From contig NZ_VTHJ01000006.1 of NCBI RefSeq assembly GCF_008386495.1, forward strand, positions 62,001 to 126,000: 64,000 nt of DNA, read 5' to 3'. Below the pieces are notes generated by a model. That model was given only the letters and a program-made list of their open reading frames with translations. It was not told the origin of the DNA and ran no database searches. Below are positions 56,950-64,000 of the stretch, one piece after another; position 1 is the stretch's first letter; every line of letters begins with the position of its first letter. The translations under genes were made by a program, and so were the position numbers. This stretch comes from Streptomyces tailanensis. Lineage in GTDB: Bacteria > Actinomycetota > Actinomycetes > Streptomycetales > Streptomycetaceae.

Positions 56950-58038
56950 TTAGGGGTGAGAGGCGGGCTCGGCGGGCCGGGGGAAGACCGTGCCGTCGAA
57001 GATCTTGCGGGCGGTGCGTACGACGGCGGTACGGCTCGCCGCGGGGCGGCCGTCGGGGTCGTACGTCACCCGGGTCTCGATGTCGAGGAAGCCGGTGGGG
57101 TGCTCGATGCGCAACCGTTCACCCGTGAACGGGAGTTGGGCCAGACCGTCGCCCGCACCGCCCTCGACGCGCAGCCCGGCGGCCACGCTCGCGGCGCCGA
57201 GCACGCCGATGGAGGTGTGGCAGCGGACGGGGATGAAGGTGCGGGTGGTGACGGCGCCGCCGTCCCGGGGCGGGGCGAGCAGGCTGAGTTTGGGCACGGT
57301 GGTGCGGGCCACGTCGCCGAGGCCCATCAGCTTGCCCGCCTCCAGCCTGATCTCGCGCAGCCGGTCGGTGAGGACCGGGTCCGCCTCCAGTTCCTCGGGG
57401 GATTCGTAGCCGGTGGCCTTGAGCGCGGCGGCGGCGATCAGCACGGTCGGCATGCCGTTGTCGACGCAGGTGACCTCCGTGCCGGCGACGACGTCCCGGG
57501 CGTTCGCGGTGGGCAGCAGCGGGCTGCCGCTCGGCGGGAACTCGATCATCACCGGCGCGCCCGTCCCCGGCACCCCGGAGATCTCGGTGTCCCCGGTGAC
57601 CGCGATCCGGCCGCCGGGGGCGGGGAAGGTCGCCACGGCGAGGTCGCCGGTGTTCAGCATGCGGATGCGTACGGATGTCTCCGGGTCGCGGGCGGCCACC
57701 AGTCCGCGTTCGACGGCGAACGGGCCGACTCCGGCGAGGAGGTTGCCGCAGTTCTGACGGTCGCTCACCTCGGGCTTGTCGACGCCGACCTGGAGGAAGA
57801 GATAGTCGACATCTGCGTCGGGGTCGGCCGAGGCCGACACCACGGCCACCTTGCTGGTCAGCGGGTGGGCCCCGCCCAGGCCGTCGATCTGGCGCGGGTC
57901 GGGACTGCCCATCACGCGCAGCAGCAGCTCGTCGCGGGCGGCGGGGTCGGCGGGCAGGTCGTCGGCGAGGAAGTAGGCGCCCTTGGAGGTGCCGCCGCGC
58001 ATCAGCGTGCAGCGGACCCCCTCGGGCCACCCGGTCAC
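56950..58038 (-). CDS. PrpF-family tautomerase (4-oxalomesaconate tautomerase, GalD-like)
   Basis: 362 residues. The family motifs are RCTLMRGGTSKGAYFLADDL, SDRQNCGNLLAGVGPFAVE with the catalytic cysteine, and RCHTSIGVLGAASVA. PrpF-type proteins isomerise unsaturated tricarboxylates; in gallate degradation GalD interconverts keto and enol 4-oxalomesaconate. Its neighbours on both sides (aldolase, hydratase, ring dioxygenase) make the oxalomesaconate role much likelier than aconitate isomerisation. It overlaps the aldolase gene by four bases. Confidence 0.85.
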   Translation of the reverse strand: MTGWPEGVRCTLMRGGTSKGAYFLADDLPADPAARDELLLRVMGSPDPRQIDGLGGAHPLTSKVAVVSASADPDADVDYLFLQVGVDKPEVSDRQNCGNLLAGVGPFAVERGLVAARDPETSVRIRMLNTGDLAVATFPAPGGRIAVTGDTEISGVPGTGAPVMIEFPPSGSPLLPTANARDVVAGTEVTCVDNGMPTVLIAAAALKATGYESPEELEADPVLTDRLREIRLEAGKLMGLGDVARTTVPKLSLLAPPRDGGAVTTRTFIPVRCHTSIGVLGAASVAAGLRVEGGAGDGLAQLPFTGERLRIEHPTGFLDIETRVTYDPDGRPAASRTAVVRTARKIFDGTVFPRPAEPASHP

Positions 58039-58745
58039 GACTCCGCCTCCTCGCGGACGTACTCCTCGAAGGACTTGTAGGTCACCCCGAGGCGTACGAG
58101 GGTCTCGCGCAACCCGTAGCGGTCCAGGCCGAGTTGTCCGTCGAGGAAGGCGGCGCGGGAGGCGGCCTCCTTCCGCTCGCGGGCCTGCGAGGCCTCGGCC
58201 GCCCGGCGGGCCCGCTCACGGGGGACGACGACCACGCCGTCGTCGTCGGCGAGGATCACGTCGCCGGGGCGGACGGCCTGGCCGCCGATGGCGACGGGGA
58301 CGTTGACGGAGCCGCCGGTGGCCTTGACCGTGCCCTGGGCGCTGACGGCGGCGGACCAGGCGGGGAAGTCCATGGCGCGGAGTTCCTCGGTGTCGCGGAT
58401 ACCGGCGTCGATGACCAGGCCGCGTACGCCGCGCCGCCTGAGGGCGGTGGCGAACAGTTCGCCGAACATGCCGTCGGTGGAGGGCGAGGTGGTGGTGACG
58501 ACGAGGATGTCGCCCTCGCCGCACTGCTCGACGGCGGCGTGGATCATGAGGTTGTCGCCGGGCCAGGAGAGCACGGTGACGGCGGTGCCCGCGACCCGGA
58601 TGCCCTGCTGGATGGGGCGGAGGTGGGTGCCGAGCAGCCCGGTGCGGCCCATCGCCTCGTGCACGGTGGCGACACCGTACTGGGCGATCGCCTGGACGTC
58701 CTTCGCGTCCGCCTTCGGCGGGTTGGTGACGATCACGCCGCCCAT
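58035..58745 (-). CDS. RraA-like 4-carboxy-4-hydroxy-2-oxoadipate aldolase (GalC-like)
   Basis: 236 residues, start ATG 58743-58745 overlapping the previous stop by one base. ATVHEAMGRTGLLGTHLRPI, GDNLMIHAAVEQCGEGDILV and GLVIDAGIRDTEELRAMDFP are the conserved HMG/CHA-aldolase segments; the Arg-Asp of GIRDTEE binds substrate and divalent metal. The enzyme splits 4-carboxy-4-hydroxy-2-oxoadipate into pyruvate and oxaloacetate and also decarboxylates oxaloacetate. It provides the last step of the proposed aromatic pathway. Confidence 0.88.
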   Translation of the reverse strand: MGGVIVTNPPKADAKDVQAIAQYGVATVHEAMGRTGLLGTHLRPIQQGIRVAGTAVTVLSWPGDNLMIHAAVEQCGEGDILVVTTTSPSTDGMFGELFATALRRRGVRGLVIDAGIRDTEELRAMDFPAWSAAVSAQGTVKATGGSVNVPVAIGGQAVRPGDVILADDDGVVVVPRERARRAAEASQARERKEAASRAAFLDGQLGLDRYGLRETLVRLGVTYKSFEEYVREEAES

Positions 58746-59503
58746 CAGTCCAGCACCTCCGTGACCTGCGGGTAGGGGCGCATGTACGCCTCGGCCATGG
58801 TCTTGTGGGCGAGGCCCAGGTTGGGGCCCGCGTTGCGCTTGAGCTGGACTCCCCGGCGTACGGCGAGGTCGGTGTAGTAGTCCCACAGGTGCTGCTGGGC
58901 GCCGAGGCACTCCATGGCCTTGCGCTTGGTCTGCCAGACCTCGGTGATGTCGAGGAGCACCTCGGGCTTGAAGCCGCACATCTCGGGCTGGTGCGGTTCG
59001 AAGAAGAAGACCGGCGGCGCACCGATGATCTGGCCCTCGGACGGGTAGCCGATGGCCTGGGCGAGCACGCGCGCGTCCAGGGCCATCCGGGCGGCGGCCG
59101 GGTGGTCGCCGTTGTACGGGTCCTCCAGCGGATGGGTGAGGACGACGTCCGGCTGGGCCGCGCGGTAGACGGCGACCAGCCGGTCGGTGAGTTCGGGGGT
59201 GCCGAGCAGCGGGTAGTCACCGGCGTCGAAGAAGACGATGTCGGCGCCGAGGGTGGCGGCCGCCTTCTCGGCCTCCTCCCTGCGGATCGCCTTGATCTCG
59301 TCGAGCTTCTTGCCCTCGCGCCAGGCCTTCGCGGACTCGCCGCGCTCGCCGAACGTCAGGCACGCGATGGTGACCTTCTCGCCGCGGGAGGCCGCCAGGG
59401 CTATGGCGCCGCCGGCCCTCCACACGGAATCCCCCGCGTGCGCGGTGATGACAAGGGTCGATCGTGGTGGGGTGGCGGTGGCGGGCGCCGTGCCGTCGGT
59501 CAT
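58745..59503 (-). CDS. PIG-L-type 4-oxalomesaconate hydratase (GalB-like)
   Basis: 252 residues; ATG 59501-59503 with AAGGAGA upstream. The LmbE/PIG-L metal site is LVITAHAGDSVWRAGGAIAL (the AHxGD-WRxGG form typical of GalB rather than the AHPDD form of sugar deacetylases) with VVLTHPLEDPYNGDHPAAAR. GalB from pseudomonads hydrates 4-oxalomesaconate to 4-carboxy-4-hydroxy-2-oxoadipate with a zinc ion. It is followed by the aldolase gene that would use this product. The neighbours support hydratase over deacetylase. Confidence 0.85.
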   Translation of the reverse strand: MTDGTAPATATPPRSTLVITAHAGDSVWRAGGAIALAASRGEKVTIACLTFGERGESAKAWREGKKLDEIKAIRREEAEKAAATLGADIVFFDAGDYPLLGTPELTDRLVAVYRAAQPDVVLTHPLEDPYNGDHPAAARMALDARVLAQAIGYPSEGQIIGAPPVFFFEPHQPEMCGFKPEVLLDITEVWQTKRKAMECLGAQQHLWDYYTDLAVRRGVQLKRNAGPNLGLAHKTMAEAYMRPYPQVTEVLD

Positions 59504-59565
59504 CGACTGAATCTCCTTGGTGTACGGACCGGTTGGCCCACCTCGGAGCATGCCGCGCGGGGGCG

Positions 59566-60216
59566 CTACTCGCGCAACGCCTCGATCACGCTCATGAGGT
59601 GGGCGCGGACGGCCGCTTCGGCCGCCTGCGGGTCCCTGGCGCTGATCGTCTCGATCATGGCCAGGTGTTCACTCAGGGAGTGCTGGGGCCGTCCCGGCCG
59701 CAGCGCGAGCTGGAAACGGTGACGCACCAGCTGGGCGTTGAGCCGCTCCAGCAGCTCCACCGCCACCTGCTGACCGGAGAACTCCCGGATCCTGGCGTGG
59801 AGTCGCTGGTTGAGCTCGGAGTACGTCACCGGCTCGCCGTCGGCGACGGCCTTGGTCATCGCCGTGCCGATGTCGGCCAGTTCGGCGAGTTGGTCGTCGG
59901 TCGCCTCGACCGCCGCCTTCGCGGCGCACAGCCCTTCCAGGACCATGCGGCACTCGCTGATGGCGACCGCTTCCTCCAAGGTCACCACCCGCACCCGGGA
60001 GCCCCGGTTGCGGATCCGCTCGACCAGTCCCTCGGCCTCCAGATCGATCAGTGCCGCGCGGATACTGGCCCGTGTCACACCGAACTGCTCGGCGAGCTCG
60101 TTCTCCACCAGCCGCTGTGCCGGTGCCATGTCGCCGTGCAGAATCGCCTGCCTCAGCTTCGCCAGCGCGAGCTGTTTGGCCTGCTCTCCGGTGCCCGGAC
60201 GGGCTTCCTCCTGCAT
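59566..60216 (-). CDS. GntR-family (FCD/FadR subfamily) regulator of the aromatic operon
   Basis: 216 residues. The winged helix is ALAKLRQAILHGDMAPAQRL with ELAEQFGVTRASIRAALIDL, and the FCD all-helical ligand domain follows (ECRMVLEGLCAAKAAVEATD, LNQRLHARIREFSG, LSEHLAMIETISARDPQAAE), with metal-binding His and Asp positions. It is first in the five-gene operon, 62 bases before the hydratase gene. It probably binds the ATTGT-CA-ACAAT element 51 bases upstream and releases it when a pathway intermediate is present. Confidence 0.9.
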   Translation of the reverse strand: MQEEARPGTGEQAKQLALAKLRQAILHGDMAPAQRLVENELAEQFGVTRASIRAALIDLEAEGLVERIRNRGSRVRVVTLEEAVAISECRMVLEGLCAAKAAVEATDDQLAELADIGTAMTKAVADGEPVTYSELNQRLHARIREFSGQQVAVELLERLNAQLVRHRFQLALRPGRPQHSLSEHLAMIETISARDPQAAEAAVRAHLMSVIEALRE

Positions 60217-60266
60217 CGTGCCCTCCCTGAGTGAGTGCCTGTCGAACGTAAATCTAGGCCAACAGG

Positions 60267-60278
60267 ATTGTCAACAAT
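60267..60278. promoter_or_regulatory. GntR-type operator upstream of the aromatic operon
   Basis: ATTGT-CA-ACAAT is a perfect 5+5 inverted repeat matching the TTGT-NN-ACAA form of FadR-subfamily operators. It lies 51 bases upstream of the gntR-type start, inside an A/T-richer stretch that probably contains the promoter. A near copy occurs at 55938-55949. Confidence 0.65.
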
Positions 60279-60332
60279 TTTGTTCTCACGGAGTCGCACA
60301 GTTGCGGTGTGTTGAACCGCGGGCCGCCCCCA

Positions 60333-61262
60333 CTACGCGCGACGGGGTACGGCGATGCTCAGCGCGTTCGCCGCGACCACCGCGCCGATGGCGGTCCACT
60401 CGACCCAGCCAAGCCTCTCGCCGAGCATGATCCAGCCGACGAGGGCGGCCAGGACAGGGTTGACGCTCATGAACAGGCCGAACACCTGGGCCGGGACCCG
60501 ACGCAGGGTGAACACGTCCGCGAGGTACGGCAGGGCCGAGGCCAGGAGGCCGGCGGCGACGGCGTAGCCGACGGCCCCGGCGGTCGGCGGCTGCCGGACG
60601 ACCAGGACGAGGCCGACCGGCAGGAAGAGCAGGGCAGAGAGCCCGGCGGCGGCCGCGGAGCCCTGGGCGCCGGGGATGCGGCGGCCGACGGTGCGGTTGA
60701 GCAGGATGTACGAGGCCCAGCAGCACGCGGCGAGGAGGCCCAGGCCCATGCCGAGGTAGTCGGTGGAGGGCTGGGGGCGCATCAGGGTCACGACGCCCGC
60801 GCCCGCGACCAGCGCGCAGCAGGCGTCCACCCGGCGGCGCGAGGCGGCGAGGGCGATGGCGAGCGGGCCCAGGAACTCCAGGGTCACCGCGAGCCCCAGA
60901 CCGATGCGGTCGATGGCGGTGTACAGCGACAGATTCATCGTCCCGAAGACCAGCGCCAGCAGCACCACCGGCCACCACTGGCGTGCGGTGAAGGACCGCA
61001 GCTTGGGGCGGCCGACGGCCACGAGGACGATCGCGGCGACGTACTGCCGTATCGCTACGACGCCGACGGGCCCGAGCACCGGGAAGGCCAGCGCCCCCAT
61101 CGCGGCGCCGACCTGGTTGGACAGGCCGCAGCCGACCATGGTGACGACACCGGCCAGCCGCCCCGCACCCGGCTCGCGGGCGGGAGCCGCGGCCTGCGCA
61201 GGGGCCGATGGGGCTGGGGCCTGGGTCGTCCGGGCTGAGAGCGGGGCGGGAGCGGCATCCAT
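60333..61262 (-). CDS. EamA-family (DMT) exporter, RhtA-like
   Basis: 309 residues, about ten membrane spans in two EamA repeats (for example VVTMVGCGLSNQVGAAMGAL, VVLLALVFGTMNLSLYTAID, LLAACCWASYILLNRTVGRR, FGLFMSVNPVLAALVGWIML). The order resembles RhtA-type threonine/homoserine exporters. A Pro/Ala-rich cytosolic start precedes the first span. It is divergent from a LysR gene with 68 bases between and is probably under its control. It is convergent with nothing and separate from the gntR operon. Confidence 0.87.
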   Translation of the reverse strand: MDAAPAPLSARTTQAPAPSAPAQAAAPAREPGAGRLAGVVTMVGCGLSNQVGAAMGALAFPVLGPVGVVAIRQYVAAIVLVAVGRPKLRSFTARQWWPVVLLALVFGTMNLSLYTAIDRIGLGLAVTLEFLGPLAIALAASRRRVDACCALVAGAGVVTLMRPQPSTDYLGMGLGLLAACCWASYILLNRTVGRRIPGAQGSAAAAGLSALLFLPVGLVLVVRQPPTAGAVGYAVAAGLLASALPYLADVFTLRRVPAQVFGLFMSVNPVLAALVGWIMLGERLGWVEWTAIGAVVAANALSIAVPRRA

Positions 61263-61288
61263 GGACCGATCGTGCGCGCGGAAGGCGA

Positions 61289-61303
61289 ATGCGCAAAATG
61301 CAT
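61289..61303. promoter_or_regulatory. LysR-type T-N11-A dyad between the exporter and lysR
   Basis: ATGC-GCAAAAT-GCAT (61289-61303) contains T61290 and A61302, the T-N11-A spacing of LysR boxes, within a perfect 4-base inverted repeat. It lies in the 68-base intergenic region of the divergent pair. TATACG at 61317-61322 could be a -10 for a nearly leaderless lysR transcript. Confidence 0.5.
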
Positions 61304-61330
61304 CGGCTGCTCGATCTATACGCTGAAGTC

Positions 61331-62209
61331 ATGGACAGCGAAGCCGACACCGCCAGGGACGTGGAGCTGCGCCAGCTTCGCTGTCTCGTCGCCATCGTCG
61401 AGGAGGGCACGTTCACCGATGCGGCCGCCGCCCTCGGCGTCTCCCAGGCGGCCGTGTCCCGCACGCTCGCCTCGCTCGAACACGCCCTGGGGGTAAGGCT
61501 GTTGCGGCGGACCTCCCGTGAGGTGACGCCGACGCCGACCGGCTCGCGTGTCGTGTCGCACGCCCGGCGGGTGCTCGGCGAGGTGGACGATCTCGTCACG
61601 GAGGCCACGTCGGGCCATGTGCGGCTGCGGATCGGTTACGCCTGGTCGGCACTGGGTCGGCACACGCTGGACTTCCAGCGCCGGTGGGGAGCCGCGCACC
61701 CGGAGACGGATCTGCGGCTCCTCCGGATCAACTCCCCGACGGCCGGTCTCGCGGAGGGTGCCTGTGACCTCTCCGTCGTCCGCAGGCCGCTGGACGAGCG
61801 CCGGTTCGACTCCGCCATCGTGGGGCTGGAACGCCGGATGTGCGCGATGGCCGCCGACGATCCGCTGGCCCGGCGCCGCTCGGTCCGGCTCGCCGAGCTG
61901 AGCGGACGTACGCTGCTGGCCGACCGCAGGACCGGGACGACCACCGCCGAGCTGTGGCCGCCCGACGCCCGGCCGACGTTCGAGGAGTCACATGACGTCG
62001 ACGAATGGCTCACCTCGATCGCCACCGGCCGGGTCATGGGGGTGACCCCGGAGTCCACCGCCCACCAGTACCGGCGGCCCGGCGTCGTCTACCGGCCGGT
62101 GCGCGACGCCGAGCCGATCGCCGTACGGCTCGCCTGGTGGCGGGACGACCCGCATCCCGCCACCCAGACCGTGCTCGAACTGCTGACGGAGCTCTACCGC
62201 TCCGCCTGA
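61331..62209 (+). CDS. LysR-family transcriptional regulator
   Basis: 292 residues. The helix-turn-helix is VELRQLRCLVAIVEEGTFTD, AAAALGVSQAAVSRTLASLE and HALGVRLLRRTSREVTPTPT; the carboxy-terminal ligand domain runs to the end. ATG 61331 is chosen; ATG 61298 is an alternative that would place the operator dyad inside the coding start. It is divergent from the DMT exporter and is the likely activator of that gene. Its 3' end overlaps the restored 3' end of the convergent SMP-30 gene by about 16 bases. Confidence 0.88.
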   Translation: MDSEADTARDVELRQLRCLVAIVEEGTFTDAAAALGVSQAAVSRTLASLEHALGVRLLRRTSREVTPTPTGSRVVSHARRVLGEVDDLVTEATSGHVRLRIGYAWSALGRHTLDFQRRWGAAHPETDLRLLRINSPTAGLAEGACDLSVVRRPLDERRFDSAIVGLERRMCAMAADDPLARRRSVRLAELSGRTLLADRRTGTTTAELWPPDARPTFEESHDVDEWLTSIATGRVMGVTPESTAHQYRRPGVVYRPVRDAEPIAVRLAWWRDDPHPATQTVLELLTELYRSA

Positions 62210-63893
62210 GCCCTCGCCTTCGGCGTCAGTCGCAGCACGGTGCCCTCGCCGTTGGCCGATAGGACGAGGGTGCCACGACCGCCCTGCCCGCCTCGTCGAT
62301 CCGGAGCACCGACCCGAGCCGTTCCTCGCTGACTTGACGTCCTCTCCTGCCCGAGGGCAGGAGATTCCGGTCCGTACCGCTACGCGGTACCACCACGGGT
62401 TCCTGTTTCACAGGCCACTGCCGACCGGTGAGAGTCGGTCTTACACAGCCTCCGCAGGCCTGACTTCCCGCCCGTCCGGCGGTAGGTCCCACAACTCCGT
62501 TGTCGGACAAAGCGATCTTAGCCATGCCGCTGTGCCCCTCCGGGTCACTACCGGCAGGATGCCCTACACCTCCAGCCTGAAGGGTGGAGCAGTGGGCAAG
62601 TGTTCGGTAGCGGCGGCCCTCCGCGTCGAAGGCGACGTCGGTGGGCCGGTCGAAGCCTTCGGCGAGCACAGTCACGGTGTCCTCGGCGTCGATGGCCACG
62701 ATCCGGCCCGCACCCGCCTCGGCGACGACGAGGGATCCGTCCCGTCCCACCGCGATGCCGATGGGCCGGTCGAGCCCGCCCGCACGGTCGCGCGTGGTCC
62801 CGGTCGTGGGCTCGTACGTGTGCACAGTGCCGAACTGCGAGGTGTAGTGCAGCAGTTCACCGTCGGCCGTGATGCCGTGGGCGAACGGCCGCAGAAGGCG
62901 GGTCGTCACGCCGCCCGGCTCGGCCTTCCCGAACGCGCCCAGCAGCTCGCCCTCGCCCTCGTCGGTCACGGCCGGCCCGGCCAGCCGGTAGTGGTCGGCC
63001 GCGTGCACCGTGCCGCCGAGGTCGACGGTGACGCCGTAGGGGCCGTCGAAGCCGCGGGGCACGAGCTCGCGGGTGCGGCCGTCGGGGTGGAGTTCGGTGA
63101 GGCCGCCGCTGGCGTAGCTGGAGACGAACATGCGGTTCTCCGCGTCGAACGCCGCGTTGTCGAGGCCCTTCAGACCACTGGTGACCAGCGTCCGGGATCC
63201 GCTGCCGTGCAGGTCGATGCGGGTCACGTAGCCTTCGACGCCCAGCGACAGGACGTGCAGGACACCGCCCTGGTCGAAGCGGACCGCGACCGGCATGTGC
63301 ACCTCCTCGGCGACCACCTCGGGCGTTCCGCCGTCCGGCGGGATCCGCCAGACCTGGCCGGTGATCATGTGCGGGTAGTACAGGTATCCGTCCGGTCCGC
63401 GCTGCATCGCGTTGCCGAGGGCCAGGCCCTCGGTGAGCACGACCGGGTCGCCGCCGTCCGGGAAGAGCTCCATCAGACGGCCGTCGAACTTCATCTCGTT
63501 GATGAAGAGCCGGTCGCCGATACACGTGATGCCGTTGGGGTTCTCCACATCGTCGGAGACGACGCTGTACTCCCCCCGCGGACTCCGCCGCCACACCCGC
63601 CCCGGCACCAGGTCGGCGATGTACATCGAGCCGTCCGCGCCGAAGGCGAGGTCGTCCGGCGACTGCACCGGACTGTCCATCGGTACAACGACGTCGACGT
63701 CCCTCGTGACCAGGTCGAAGGCGCTGATCCGGCCGGCGAGGTACTCCGCCACGTACAGCCGTCCGTCGGGGCCGAACGCGATGCCGTTGGAACCCCACAG
63801 CCGGTTGGGCCGGTTGAGTCTGCGGGCGGTCCAGCGATCGCTGGTGGGCCGCCGCTCGCCGGTCTCGTCGAACCGGCTGGGACAAGCGGTCAT
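62194..63893 (-). pseudogene. SMP-30/gluconolactonase-like beta-propeller protein, interrupted by insertion and frameshift
   Basis: Start ATG 63891-63893 (MTACPSRFDETGERR) after GAAGAAGGGGG. Repeated propeller blades include LWGSNGIAFGPDGRLYVAEY, PDDLAFGADGSMYIADLVPG and PIGIAVGRDGSLVVAEAGAG, typical of SMP-30/Vgb-type lactonases. At 62334-62606 an in-frame 273-bp IS605-type insertion splits the last blade; without it the protein reads AEGRRYVSEERLGSVLRIDE. After GSVLRIDEAGRA the frame is also off: the other frame gives LVLSANGEGTVLRLTPKARA to a stop at 62194-62196, while the current frame stops at 62226. It is probably inactive. Confidence 0.75.
62334..62606 (-). mobile_element. 273-bp IS200/IS605-type miniature insertion with right-end hairpins
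   Basis: Removing exactly this segment restores the host codons (R-Y|V-S-E-E-R). On the minus strand the right end reads AGGAGAGGACGTCAA, preceded by two hairpins: CTCCTGCCC/GGGCAGGAG (62344-62363) and GTACCGC/GCGGTAC (62374-62390). These match, from memory, the right-end structure that follows tnpB genes in Streptomyces and that yields the omega RNA in TnpB systems. The encoded peptide (GRQWPVKQEPVVVPRSGTDR) resembles a tnpB 3' tail. There is no transposase and no target duplication, as expected for peel-and-paste elements. Length is 91 codons with no stop in the host frame. Confidence 0.7.
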
Positions 63894-63909
63894 GTCATCC
63901 CCCTTCTTC

Positions 63910-64000
63910 TCACTCGGCACCGACGAGGACGTCGTCCATGCCGCCGTTCGCGCGCCAGTGCGCGAGCAGTTCGTGGAAGGCGACCGGCCCGTCGCCGTAC
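63910..64000 (-). CDS. Carboxy-terminal end of an unidentified protein, partial
   Basis: The last 29 residues of a gene running off the window: YGDGPVAFHELLAHWRANGG and MDDVLVGAE, then TGA at 63910-63912. Its stop is 16 bases upstream of the SMP-30 ATG, so the two may be co-transcribed. The family cannot be told from this fragment. Confidence 0.55.
   Translation of the reverse strand, partial: YGDGPVAFHELLAHWRANGGMDDVLVGAE

Overview
The window is chromosomal DNA of very high G+C content. It has frequent GTG starts, stop-start overlaps of the ATGA/GTGA type, a near-leaderless furA promoter, and genes typical of Streptomyces (furA-katG, egtABCD, choice-of-anchor M proteins, the Methyltransf_19 family). 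It most likely comes from Streptomyces or a close relative. I see no rRNA, tRNA, CRISPR array or replication origin.

Layout. 1-6000 is worn: the end of a lutC-type gene, a gene remnant, an intact methyltransferase and an intact UdgX-type uracil-DNA glycosylase, then two broken genes facing each other (a DMT permease and a FAD/FeS lactate- or glycolate-type dehydrogenase with an indel and an internal deletion). 6066-8750 is furA-katG. 8867-12022 looks like part of a sugar-acid locus: gluconate 5-dehydrogenase-like SDR, frameshifted idonate-type dehydrogenase, sugar-binding lipoprotein, and a hydroxypyruvate isomerase remnant. 12228-14047 holds a DUF6215 remnant and a broken sialidase/ricin-lectin gene. 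14064-15872 is an Lrp/AsnC regulator divergent from a PLP gamma-lyase. 16084-18957 is a rearrangement scar: a zinc-finger-less TnpB-related gene and fragments of a TetR regulator, a ureohydrolase and a P-type ATPase.

18965-26210 is the most coherent accessory system: a Zur-like box followed by six tightly coupled genes of an anchored-repeat ABC transporter. Three secreted or wall-anchored choice-of-anchor M proteins, a ZnuA-like lipoprotein carrying the same domain as an insert, an ATPase and a permease should together capture and import a metal, most likely zinc. A methyltransferase and a large SUKH-domain protein follow, then a second, furA-less katG (30097-32286).

32900-53500 is mostly housekeeping and regulation: pirin, two coupled MarR proteins, TPR, PepSY, peptide deformylase, a disulfide oxidoreductase divergent from thioredoxin, LacI, a lipase-like hydrolase, PucR, amidase, an NfeD-like/flotillin pair, a PemK-like protein tail-to-tail with a microbial PARG, the ergothioneine genes egtABCD, and dodecin. 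Three copies of a C-rich intergenic repeat are scattered here.

53487-64000 contains a HAD phosphatase, an NDH-2-like flavoprotein, a MarR regulator, and a five-gene operon (GntR, GalB-like hydratase, RraA/GalC-like aldolase, GalD-like tautomerase, VOC extradiol dioxygenase) that resembles a gallate-type meta-cleavage pathway. A DMT exporter divergent from LysR follows, then an SMP-30 gene carrying a 273-bp in-frame IS605-type insertion.
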